From: Granulicatella elegans ATCC 700633 | GTDB taxonomy: Bacteria > Bacillota > Bacilli > Lactobacillales > Aerococcaceae | Direction of reading: 5' to 3' | Assembly: GCF_000162475.2 (NCBI RefSeq) | Contig: NZ_KI391971.1 | Span: 1,604,122 to 1,668,121 of the forward strand | DNA length: 64,000 nt | Shown: positions 1 to 9,000 of the stretch, one piece after another | How the letters are laid out: each line of letters starts with the position of its first letter | Numbering within the stretch: the first letter of the stretch is position 1 | Notes under the pieces: generated by a model | Databases searched by the model: none | What the model saw: the letters and a program-made list of their open reading frames with translations, nothing else | Told to the model about the DNA's origin: nothing | Position numbers and translations under genes: made by a program

Positions 1-1345
1 AGCCAGTTTCCATAGCACCTGATTCATTTAGGAAGTACCAGTTTCTACCATCTAATAACCAACCTTTTTGCATTGCGCCTGATCCGTTTAGGTAATACCA
101 TTTACCTCCAACGAATTGCCAGAAAGTTTGCATTACACCGTCATTGTCAAAATAATACCAAGAACCGTCTAATACCCAGCCTTTTTGCATTACGCCAGCA
201 GCATTGTAATAGTACCATTTACCGTCAATCTTATTCCAACCTGCTTCAACATTATCTTCTGATAATTGATACGTTTTACCATTCACAACAACACTACCTG
301 TTTTACGAGTACCGTCTTCGTTAATGTAATAAACTTTTTTACCGTCTTCAATTAAACCAGTTTTACGTTCACCTTCAGGAGTTACATAGTAGTATTTCTC
401 TCCATCTTTGATTAAACCAGTTTTATTAACGCCATCTTCTGTGAAGAAATACCATTTATTTTCAACTTTCTTCAAACCTACTACTTGAACACCGTCTTCT
501 AAGTAATATTTCTTATCGCCAACAGTAAAAATGCCTTTTAAAATAGTTCCGTCTTCTTTGAAATAGTAGTATTTGTCTCCAACTTTTTGCCAGTTTAATT
601 TTTGAACACCTTCAGCATCAAAGTAGAAACGTTTGCCACCTTCATCTAATATTCCAACTTTTGCAGAACCATCAGCTAAGAAGAAGTATTTCTTACCGTC
701 AACGGTTGTCCACCCAGAAGCTGCTTTACCGTCAACTTTCAAGTATTTTCTACCATCTTTTGTAGTCCATTCATATTTCTTAGTTGCTGAGGTTGTAGTT
801 GATGTTGTAGTTGTACTATCAGAAGACGTTGTAGAAGTTTTCATTCTATAAACGTGAACTTTGTACTCTCCTTGTTTTTCAACACCAACATATTCATATT
901 TAGCTTCTAACTCTTTTTTAGAGTCTAAATCCCCAGACTTAGTTTCTGCTAAACTGTCCAATGTTATTCCTTTCTCATTTTTCAGAACCCAACTAGTATA
1001 CTTCACTGTAGTTGCAGTTGAAGAATTTGAAACTGGTGGAGTCACTGGATTAGTTGTATTAGTAGTTGTTTTTGTAACAAAGTGATGCAGTCTGATACTA
1101 CCTTGAATTTCTGTTCTATCTAATTTAGCATTTTTTCCTGTTAAGTCAATCTCTTCTGCTTTATGATCTCCACTTAATTCTTTTACTAACCCATTATCTA
1201 AAAGCCAAATTGTTTTTTGAACTTTTGTGTTTGTATTACTTTCAGCTTCAACAATAACATTATTCGCTACGTAAGTTGTAATAGCTCCTGTACTTAATAA
1301 GGTAAGTGCAGTTAAACTTGTTGCCATAACTTTCTTTTTATTCAT
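1..1345 (-). CDS. Choline-binding surface protein, 3' end outside window (partial)
   Basis: Open reading frame from an ATG at 1345 running off the left edge, about 448 residues visible with no stop. The start has an AGGGAG ribosome site 5-10 nt upstream and opens a Sec-type signal peptide (MNKKKVMATSLTAL..., hydrophobic to about residue 30). Residues about 40-200 form a non-repeat region ending in a Ser/Thr-rich linker. From about residue 200 there are roughly 20-residue aromatic repeats of the type GWxxxDGKWYYxxxxG, the choline-binding (CW_binding_1) family, which attaches proteins to phosphocholine on teichoic acids. The gene begins only 39 bp after the neighbouring choline-binding gene with no terminator between, so the two are probably co-transcribed. 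The N-terminal domain was not recognised, so the activity (adhesin or hydrolase) is unknown. No hydrolase motif was seen in the visible part. Confidence 0.85.
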   Translation of the reverse strand, partial: MNKKKVMATSLTALTLLSTGAITTYVANNVIVEAESNTNTKVQKTIWLLDNGLVKELSGDHKAEEIDLTGKNAKLDRTEIQGSIRLHHFVTKTTTNTTNPVTPPVSNSSTATTVKYTSWVLKNEKGITLDSLAETKSGDLDSKKELEAKYEYVGVEKQGEYKVHVYRMKTSTTSSDSTTTTSTTTSATKKYEWTTKDGRKYLKVDGKAASGWTTVDGKKYFFLADGSAKVGILDEGGKRFYFDAEGVQKLNWQKVGDKYYYFKEDGTILKGIFTVGDKKYYLEDGVQVVGLKKVENKWYFFTEDGVNKTGLIKDGEKYYYVTPEGERKTGLIEDGKKVYYINEDGTRKTGSVVVNGKTYQLSEDNVEAGWNKIDGKWYYYNAAGVMQKGWVLDGSWYYFDNDGVMQTFWQFVGGKWYYLNGSGAMQKGWLLDGRNWYFLNESGAMETG

Positions 1346-1384
1346 TTTTTGTCTCTCCCTTGTTCAATATTTATTACTTTAATA

Positions 1385-2710
1385 CTATACCCATTCACCA
1401 TTAGCATTTACTTTATAACCATCTGGTGTAGTACCATTTGTTAATAATGCTCCTGAAGTTTGGAAGTAGTACCATGAAGAACCAATTTTTTGCCATCCAG
1501 TTACCATTGAACCTGAATTATTCATGTAGTACCATACTCCATCTACTTCAACCCAGTTAGTTTCCATAGCACCTGAACCATTTAAATAGTACCAGTTAGT
1601 TCCATCTTGTAACCATCCAGTTTGCATTTCACCTGAACCATTTAGATAGTACCATTTGCCGCCATCAAAAACCCACCATTTTTGCATTACTCCGTCAGTT
1701 CCTAGATAGTACCAAGTACCACTGTCTTTTACCCAACCTTTTTGTTTTTCACCGCTTTCAGTTACGTAGTACCATTTTCCATCAATCTGTTTCCATTCAG
1801 CTTTTTCTACTTGATCATCTTCTGTTAATGTATACTTCTTACCATTTACAGTAACTTCACCGTGTTTACGTTCACCTTCTTCTGTAACGTAGTAGTATCT
1901 TCCACCACCGGCTTCAATTAAACCAACTTTACGTTCACCTGTAGCTGTTACATAGTACCATTTTCCATCTGTATTTTTTACTAATCCAGATTTTGTTTTT
2001 CCATCTAATGTGAAGTAGTACCAAGCTGTTCCTACTTTAAATACACCTTCTTGAATGATTCCATCTTTTGCGTAATATTTTTTATCATCAATTTGGATGA
2101 TATCAGTTTTACGAGAACCAGCACTATCAAAGTAATAAGTTGTTGTTCCAACTTTAACTATACCTGTTTGTTTTACTCCATTATCTCCAAGATAATAACG
2201 TTCAGAATTGTTAGCAATTAAACCTTTTGCCATTACTCCTTCACTATTGAAGTAATACATTTTCCCATCAATCATTGTCCATCCTTTAACTGGATTACCT
2301 TTTGAATAGAAATAACGGTTACCACCTGATTCACGCCATTGGTTATCTTTATCAGTTGATTTATATCCTTGTGTATTTAGTTCTTCACTTGAAGCATTAG
2401 GATCATTTGTTAATTCATCTAATTTTGTACCTTTTTCAACGAATACATAGTATCTAACTCCTGCTTCAACATAAGTATTTTGGTATTCAAATTTATCAAT
2501 AGAAGAGTGCTTATCAATCTTTTGATCGCCTGCTTCAAAATAAACAGTTGTACGAGTTCTACTTCTATCATTTGAAATAGTTACCCATTCTGTTTTACGA
2601 ACGCTTTCTTCAGCATGTACAGGTGCAGTAGCAACTGTATACGCTGTTAATGTTACAGCACTTGCCATTGTTAAACTTGATAAAGCGATTAATACGTTTT
2701 TCTTTTTCAT
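1385..2710 (-). CDS. Secreted choline-binding protein
   Basis: 441 residues from the ATG at 2710. A longer frame starts at 2725, but its extra codons contain the GGAGAG ribosome site of the inner ATG, which also begins a proper signal peptide (MKKKNVLIALSSL..., likely cleaved after PVHA near residue 31). Residues about 32-135 are a small unrecognised domain. From about residue 135 to the end there are some fifteen aromatic repeats of about 20 residues (TGWLQDGTNWYYLNGSG type), the choline-binding fold, ending with NANGEWV. The repeats fill most of the protein, so its main visible property is attachment to phosphocholine-bearing wall polymers. The same NANGEWV ending occurs in the neighbour at 2870, pointing to duplication. 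Function beyond wall binding cannot be read from the sequence. Confidence 0.85.
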   Translation of the reverse strand: MKKKNVLIALSSLTMASAVTLTAYTVATAPVHAEESVRKTEWVTISNDRSRTRTTVYFEAGDQKIDKHSSIDKFEYQNTYVEAGVRYYVFVEKGTKLDELTNDPNASSEELNTQGYKSTDKDNQWRESGGNRYFYSKGNPVKGWTMIDGKMYYFNSEGVMAKGLIANNSERYYLGDNGVKQTGIVKVGTTTYYFDSAGSRKTDIIQIDDKKYYAKDGIIQEGVFKVGTAWYYFTLDGKTKSGLVKNTDGKWYYVTATGERKVGLIEAGGGRYYYVTEEGERKHGEVTVNGKKYTLTEDDQVEKAEWKQIDGKWYYVTESGEKQKGWVKDSGTWYYLGTDGVMQKWWVFDGGKWYYLNGSGEMQTGWLQDGTNWYYLNGSGAMETNWVEVDGVWYYMNNSGSMVTGWQKIGSSWYYFQTSGALLTNGTTPDGYKVNANGEWV

Positions 2711-2765
2711 CACACATCTCTCCATTTTGTATCATTTATAAGATTGATTACAATCTTACAAATAT

Positions 2766-2771
2766 ATTATA
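2766..2771 (-). promoter_or_regulatory. Possible -10 box of the choline-binding gene
   Basis: A perfect TATAAT on the minus strand lies 56 nt before the ATG at 2710 and after the terminator of the preceding gene. No good -35 box is visible at 16-18 nt, so this is weak evidence. Confidence 0.35.
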
Positions 2772-2813
2772 CTACAACTTTTTCTAGAATAGTAAGAAAT
2801 TTTCGAAAAAGTT

Positions 2814-2846
2814 AAAAAAAAAGAGAGAAAACTTTCGTTTTCTCTC
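2814..2846 (-). terminator. Rho-independent terminator of the choline-binding/Cna-B-like gene
   Basis: On the minus strand a perfect 10-bp stem (GAGAGAAAAC / GTTTTCTCTC) with a GAAA loop is followed by nine T. It lies 24 nt past the stop of the gene ending at 2870. Confidence 0.9.
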
Positions 2847-2869
2847 ATGTTTTTCTAATTTAATAGGTA

Positions 2870-3871
2870 TTATACCCATTCACCGTTAGCGTTAACAGTG
2901 TATCCGTCAACAGTTGTGTTAACAGCTAAAGCACCTGTAGCATCTACATAGTACCATTTTCCATCAACTTCGAACCATTGGCTAGCTTTCATAGCGCCTG
3001 ATCCTTCTAAGTAGTACCAAGTTCCGTTATCTTGTAACCATCCAGTTTGCATTTCGCCTGAACCGTTTAAGTAGTACCAAGTTCCGTTATCTTGTACCCA
3101 CCATTTTTGTGATACGCCTTCAGCGTTAAAGAAGAACCATTTTCCTTCGATTTGTTTCCAGCCAGTTACAGCTTTGTTGTTAGCATAGTATTTCCAACCA
3201 GCTTCTTCTTGAACCCATTGGTCTTTAACAACGTTGTATGAATCAGTTTTTTCTAATACTAAATCTACTTCAGCGTTTGTATAGAATGAACCATCTGAAA
3301 CTACTGATGGAGAAGAAACAATACTTCCAACTTGTAAGTCAGCAGGTACAAAGTAACCTTTTGGTGCATTTACAACACGATATACAACTACTTCACCTTT
3401 TTTAACTGCAATTTCAACGTCTCCGCCTTCATTTGAAGTAGCTTTAGCATATTTTGTTACTAAATCATCTCTTTTTTTAGCTGCAAACTCTTCAGCAGTT
3501 GTGTGTACATAAAGACCAAAAGCATCTAAATCTTTGAATTTTAATACTTCAACTTCAACACCTGGAATTGGGTTTCCTACACGGTCTTTAACAGCAAAAC
3601 GAACAAAAGTATCTTTGTCAAATGCTTGTGGTTTACCGTGATAAGGGTTGTAAGCTGGAGTAGCTGGTTTGTATTGTTCAGCTTCTGGAACAACTCCAGT
3701 ATGTTCTGAAACAACTTTATTTGCTGAATAAGTTGTTGTTTCTAATTTACCAGTTTCTGGGTTTACACGACCAGTTACTGAAGCACCATTGTTAGTATCA
3801 GCATTAGCTGTGTTGTAAGCAGCGAATAATGATAAAGCTGCTACACTTGTTAATAATAATTTTTTCTTCAT
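2870..3871 (-). CDS. Choline-binding protein with Cna-B/SpaA-like domain
   Basis: 333 residues; ATG at 3871 with an AGAGAGG ribosome site 9 nt upstream. Signal peptide MKKKLLLTSVAALSLFAAYNT.. with likely cleavage after TANA (residue 24). Residues about 85-215 (start FVRFAVKDRVGNPIPGVEVEV, later VVYRVVNAPKGYF) look like a prealbumin-like/Cna-B fold, the kind used as stalk or pilin modules in LPXTG proteins. Residues about 220-333 carry five to six choline-binding repeats (GEMQTGWLQDNGTWYYLEGSG type). The protein is thus probably held on phosphocholine instead of being sortase-linked. It is monocistronic, with a consensus -35 upstream and a strong terminator. I cannot identify a ligand. The Lys and Asn residues needed for an internal isopeptide bond could not be assigned confidently. 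Confidence 0.85.
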   Translation of the reverse strand: MKKKLLLTSVAALSLFAAYNTANADTNNGASVTGRVNPETGKLETTTYSANKVVSEHTGVVPEAEQYKPATPAYNPYHGKPQAFDKDTFVRFAVKDRVGNPIPGVEVEVLKFKDLDAFGLYVHTTAEEFAAKKRDDLVTKYAKATSNEGGDVEIAVKKGEVVVYRVVNAPKGYFVPADLQVGSIVSSPSVVSDGSFYTNAEVDLVLEKTDSYNVVKDQWVQEEAGWKYYANNKAVTGWKQIEGKWFFFNAEGVSQKWWVQDNGTWYYLNGSGEMQTGWLQDNGTWYYLEGSGAMKASQWFEVDGKWYYVDATGALAVNTTVDGYTVNANGEWV

Positions 3872-3917
3872 AATATTATACCTCTCTTTATTTTTTTGGT
3901 TTTTATATTATAAGATA

Positions 3918-3946
3918 ATGCTACCTCACTGATTGTTCATTGTCAA
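3918..3946 (-). promoter_or_regulatory. Promoter of the choline-binding/Cna-B-like gene
   Basis: Perfect -35 TTGACA (3941-3946 complement), 17-nt spacer, then TAGCAT (3918-3923 complement, 4/6 match to TATAAT). A second TATAAT-like box lies closer to the gene but is too far from the -35. Confidence 0.6.
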
Positions 3947-4554
3947 GCTATTTTACGAAAAAAGTTGAGTTTTTCACTTTTTAGGTTATGGTTATGATGG
4001 TAATAAGTTCATAACTTGTCATGTCAACCTGTGTTTTCACAATATTTATAATATTGTTCTTTCAAACAAAGATATAATACCACTTATCCACAACTTCCGC
4101 AAGTATTATAATATTACGGTTATTTTACAATTGCTTTGTTCGATTGTTACAACTACTTGTTACATTGTTTCATTTTTATCCTAGTGAATTTTACTTTTAT
4201 TTTATATTATAATACTCTCTTTAATATATGTACTTTTATTTTTTTAATAATCTTCATTAACGATTCCTTTTTCTTCCTTATATTAAAGGTAATAATCTAG
4301 CGTTTTCTTAACACGTATTTTATTATCAATTTCATGATTCATTTTATTCCGATTTCAAAGAATAGATGATTTTAGTAATTATTTAAACAATTTTTAAAAC
4401 AACTAAGTCTCTCTTAAAACCTTTTGTACAAAGATTTAAAAGAACAGATTTTTTAAGATTAATCTGATTATAGGGATTACTTATTCCATGAAAAAACTAT
4501 TCTGTAATTTTATTTAGACTTTCTATCCTTTTTATAAGTTCTTTTTTTCACAGA
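3947..4554. other. AT-rich intergenic region, no gene seen
   Basis: No reading frame with a ribosome site was found. The only structure noted is a perfect palindrome at 4039-4057 (ACAATATT-TAT-AATATTGT). It holds one isolated DnaA-box-like 9-mer (4084-4092) that is probably chance. Confidence 0.5.
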
Positions 4555-4730
4555 TATGCTGATCTAACATTCGTTAGATTCATTCCCGTAACTGCCTCAA
4601 TAAAGTCTTCTAAAATATATTCCTTTCGTGTTGTTGTCATCATTTTTTGAGGAGTAAGTCATTTGTTGATTTGATTTTGATATCGATTCCTCTTTTATTT
4701 TTATACACCTATATATACGAAATGAATAGA
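4555..4730 (-). pseudogene. Decayed 5' fragment of an Rpn-type nuclease gene
   Basis: This stretch aligns with the 5' end and leader of the intact nuclease gene next door (about 5636-5790). The position of the start codon (4679-4681) reads ATC instead of ATG. One A is missing from the A-run after codon 12, giving an immediate TGA. Homology stops after about 45 codons (last clear match around GMNLTNVRSA). The upstream leader, including TATATATACGAAAT, is also duplicated. It is a dead partial duplicate; the rest of the gene is absent. Confidence 0.75.
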
Positions 4731-4804
4731 AAAAAAAGATTTTTAGTATAGAATTTTTTCATTTTTTAGTACCTCAAAAATCTGAATCTTAAAATTTATA
4801 GCAT

Positions 4805-4842
4805 CAAAAAAGAACAGTCCTATAACGAGCTGTCCTTCTTTT
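4805..4842 (-). terminator. Terminator of the Rpn-type nuclease gene
   Basis: Minus strand: AAGGACAG pairs with CTGTTCTT (one G-T pair) around a 12-nt loop, followed by six T. It lies a few bases past the stop at 4848. Confidence 0.7.
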
Positions 4843-4847
4843 CACTA

Positions 4848-5756
4848 CTATTCCATTTCTTTTCTAAATGCTTCGATTTCTTCAATCGACAATCCTGTAT
4901 GTTTTTGGATTTCTTCGATTGGTAAGTTCATTTTGAAGCAGATCATGACTTGCCCTTTTCGTTCCCCAAGCGCTACGCCTTTCTCCATTCCTCGTTTTTC
5001 CCCAAGAGCTACGCCTTGTTGACGTCCGATTTCAATCCCCTGTTCAAGCCCTTCTTCAAGTTGGTGTTTCATTACTTGATAGTATACATCTTCATATTTT
5101 TCCATTAATTCTGCAAGCCTCCGTTCTTCACCTGCTAGATTTGAGAAGTTTACGATTTTTTGTGCTTCTTTTAATCCTCTGCTTGATTTCGGCTTAATTG
5201 TACCATTTTTTAGAAAGTCTCGCCACTCTGAAAAATCTCTACTTTCTCCATTAACAATAGCTTTATCTGTCAAATTTACTAAATAAATTCGCCAATAGGG
5301 TTGTTGTTTTCGATTTCTTATTTCTTGATAATAAGCAAAATTGGTTAATCCAATTTCTATTCTAGCTTCTTGAAATTCTGGGAACACTGTGAAATTGGTA
5401 ACAACAATAGAAATAATCGGTTTTGCAGTTTCTGCTTTATAGTTTTGTGTATATGCCGTTGCCATATAGTTAAAGATACGTTCAAAGAAATCTTTGTGCT
5501 GATAGAGTTGCATTTCTATCATAATTTCCATACCATCTTCTGTAGTAGCTGCTACATCAACAATCGTGCTATACATTACTGGATTCAGATTTTCTATCGT
5601 TTTCTGATAAGTTTCAATCTGATATGGATTTGCTGGTCTAACATTTTTTAACTTCATTCCCGTAACTGCTTCAATGAAGTCTTCCAGAATATATTCCTTT
5701 CCTGCTGTTGTCATCATTTTTTTGAAGAGTAAGTCATTTGTAGGTTTTATTTTCAT
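4848..5756 (-). CDS. Rpn-family PD-(D/E)XK nuclease / putative transposase
   Basis: 302 residues from the ATG at 5756, preceded by AAAGGAGGAATCAAT. The longer frame to 5807 adds 17 residues across that ribosome site and is rejected. The N-terminus (KPTNDLLFKKMM) and the VDV...MEIMIEMQ segment (about residues 65-85) are the hallmark of the Rpn/PDDEXK_2 family: a lone Asp followed by an E-x-Q pair forms the nuclease core. Such proteins are sequence-nonspecific DNases linked to recombination or to toxin-like elements. The C-terminal third has short Gly-Arg/Lys-Gly repeats (GVALGEKRGMEKGVALGERKG), commonly a variable helical tail here, and ends with a small helical EEIQKHTGLSIEEIEAF motif. It has its own terminator and a decayed partial copy beside it, so the element has been duplicated locally. 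Confidence 0.85.
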   Translation of the reverse strand: MKIKPTNDLLFKKMMTTAGKEYILEDFIEAVTGMKLKNVRPANPYQIETYQKTIENLNPVMYSTIVDVAATTEDGMEIMIEMQLYQHKDFFERIFNYMATAYTQNYKAETAKPIISIVVTNFTVFPEFQEARIEIGLTNFAYYQEIRNRKQQPYWRIYLVNLTDKAIVNGESRDFSEWRDFLKNGTIKPKSSRGLKEAQKIVNFSNLAGEERRLAELMEKYEDVYYQVMKHQLEEGLEQGIEIGRQQGVALGEKRGMEKGVALGERKGQVMICFKMNLPIEEIQKHTGLSIEEIEAFRKEME

Positions 5757-5937
5757 ATTGATTCCTCCTTTATTTTTCTCTTCACTTATATATACGAAAT
5801 AAATCAAGAAGAATATTTTTTACAGAAAAAATTTTTAATAATCTCATTTCCCAAAATCTCTAACACAATGTCTCAACGCATGATTCGTATCCCTTTCTAA
5901 TTCAAAACGTTCAATTTCCCCTACAATTCACCAACAC

Positions 5938-5966
5938 AAAAAACACCCCCGATTTCTCGAGGATGT
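5938..5966 (-). terminator. Terminator of the 2,889-residue CshA-type adhesin gene
   Basis: Minus strand 10-bp stem (ACATCCTCGA / TCGGGGGTGT, two G-T pairs) with a GAAA loop, then six T. It shares the core CGATTTCTCGAG with the terminator at 15096-15126. Confidence 0.85.
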
Positions 5967-6045
5967 CGTTAGACGTCTCATACTATTGAACCTTACTCTT
6001 AGGGCAACTGTCATTCATCATGAGGTAACCTGATTACGTTCAATC

Positions 6046-9000
6046 TTATTTTTCATCTTTTTTGTTTCTTTTTGGAGCTACTAGTCCTAATCCTGCAAGG
6101 ATTGCACTTGCTGCTGCACCTAAGAATGCTGATTCTTGACCAGTTCCTGTATTTGGTAATTCTTGACGAGTTACTTTTTCTTGTTTAGCTGGTGTTGTTT
6201 CAACTGCTTTTGGTGCTGGAGCTACAACTTTACGGTAGATGTGACGAACGTTTCCGTTAGCATCTTTTTCAGTTCTTACTAATTCATATTCTACGATATC
6301 TTTAGCAGGAACTTCACCGTTTTCGTTAGGAATAATCACGTTTCCATTTTCATCCACAAATGTAGTCATCACTTTTGCTTCTGGAGTCACTTTACGGTAA
6401 ACATTACGAACATTACCATTCGTATCTTTTTCAGTACGAACGATTTCGTAACCTTTTAATTCTTTACCTGGATGTGATCCATTTTCATTTGGAATGATTA
6501 ACTCTCCATTTTCGTCTACATAAGTTGTTAATACTTTTTCTGTAGTTGGTGTTGAAGTTGTTTTACCAACTTTTCTATAAATATGTCTTACTGTTCCATC
6601 TGGGTCAGTTACAGTTTCAACATATTCATATTCAGGAATATCTAATACAGGAGATAACATATCATATTCAAATCCTGGGATTACGTTTCCTTCTGTATCT
6701 CGGATAATTCCTTTTGGTTTTTCAACTGATGGAGTTGGTGTTGGAGTTGTTACTTTTTCGTATACGTGTTCGATATCCCCATTTCGAAGAGTCTTAGTTT
6801 CTACGAATCTGTATCCTGGAATATCTTTCTTATCTGTTGTTCCTTCTTCTACTGGATATCCTGGAATAACATTTCCTTCTTTATCTTTGAAGAATGTTTG
6901 AACTGGTGCGTAAGTGTGAACTGTATCTCCTTTTCCACTAGTTGTTGTACTTACTAGTTTGTAACCTGGAATGTTCTTAGGTTCTTTTGTTCCTTCTTCA
7001 ATTTCAGTCCCTGGAATTGGGTGACCAGCTTGATCTACGTATCTTGTCGTTACTTTTTCGTAAACATACTCTGTATCTCCATTTGGAAGTTTCTTAGTTT
7101 CTACTACGTTATATCCTGGAATATTCTTAGGATCTTTTGTTCCTTCTTCTGTTTCTGTTCCTGGAATTGGGTTTCCATTTCTATCTACGTGTTTAGTTGT
7201 TACTGGTTCGTAGATGTGTTTAGTGTTACCTTTTTCATCCGTTTCAGTCTTAACAAGTTTGTATCCTGAGATTTTTTCTGATGGTTTTTTACCATCTTTA
7301 GATGGGATAATTTCAGTTTCTTTACCATCTTTTCCTACGACTACAAATTTAGTGTCAGGACGTACTGTTGGTGTGTAAGAAGCTTTGATTGTCTTACCGT
7401 TTTTATCTTTACGTACAACTTTTACTGGAGTAGCTTTTCCTACGAAGTTTGGTTCTGGAGTGAACGTTACTTTACCGTTCGCATCGATTGTATAAGTTCC
7501 TTCTCCTGGAATTGTCTTAGTAGTTGTTCCATCTTCAAATGTTGGCGCTACTGTAGTGTCCACATCACCTTTGAATACTGGAGTATTCGATTGAGGTTGT
7601 CCTTTAGCACCTTCTGATACTACGTTTTCAGTAGTTGTTTTACCTAATACTGTTGGAGTGTAAGTAGCTGTTACTGGTGTTCCATTTTTATCTACACGTT
7701 TCACAGTTACACCTTTAGCTTTTCCTACGAAGTCTGGTTCTGGAGTGAATGTTACTTTACCGTTTGCATCGATTGTGTAAGTTCCTTCTCCTGGTACTTT
7801 CTTCTCAGTTGTTCCATCTTCAAATGTTGGCGCTACTTTGTCATCAATCTCTACTGTTACAGTTTTACCATTTACTTTAGTAATTCCTGCTGTAAATACT
7901 GGTGTTTCTGATTGAGGTTGTCCTTTTTCACCGATTGATGTTACATCTTTAGAACTTGGAGTTACTGGTAATACTACTGGAGTATATTTAGCTGTTACTG
8001 GTGTTCCGTTTTTGTCCACACGTTTCACGGTTACTCCGTTAGCTTTTCCAGTGAAGGATTTTTCAGGAGTAAATGTTACAGTTCCGTCTGGGGCTACTGT
8101 GTAAGTTCCTTCTCCTGGTACTACTTTTTCAGTTGAACCATCTTCAAATGTAGCTGGTTTAGTATCATCAAGTTCTACAGTTTTTTCTACACCGTTCACT
8201 GTTGTTTTACCTGCTTCAAAGGCTGGTTTACCTTTTTGAGTTGCACCTTGTACATCAGTAGTTACTTCATCATCTGAAGTTGGAGTTACTGGCTTAACAG
8301 TTGGTGTGTATTTTGCTGTTACTTCTGTACCATTTTTATCCACACGTTTAACAGTTACACCACTAGCTTTACCTGTGAATTGTGGTTCTGGAGTGAATGT
8401 TACTACACCATTTTCATCGATAGTGTAAGTCCCTTCTCCCGGCACTTTCTTTTCTGTTGTTCCATCATCAAATGTTGGTTTAACAGTTTCATCGATTTCT
8501 ACAGTTACTTCTTGACCATTAACTGTTGTTTTACCAGCTGTAAATACTGGAGTTCCAGTTTGTTTAGCGCCTTGTACATCTTCAGAAACTACGTCATCTG
8601 ATGTTGGAGTAACTGCTTTAACAGTTGGTGTGTATTTTGCTGTAGCTGGAGTTCCGTTTTTATCTTTACGTTGAACTTCAACTCCTTGTGCCTTACCTGT
8701 GAATTTTGGTTCTGGTTTGAATGTTACTTCACCCGTTTCTGGGTTGATTGTGTAAGTTCCTTCTCCTGGTACTTCTACTGAAGTTTCATCAGTTGGTTCT
8801 CCTGTTTCTGGATTGATTAATTTCGCTGGTACAGTTAAATCGATAGGAGTCTTAGTATTTCCTTCAGTAAATGTTGGAGTTCCACTTTGTTCTTGACCTT
8901 GTGCACCTTGAGAACTTGCTTCTTTAGCAGTTGGTGTAACAGGCGTGATATTTGGAGTGTAAGTTGTTGTTACAGCTGTTCCATTTGTATCTTTGGCTTG

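Noticed and set aside
4084..4092. Perfect DnaA box TTATCCACA
   Set aside because: A single 9-mer is expected about once in a window this size by chance, and there is no cluster, dnaA or dnaN nearby.
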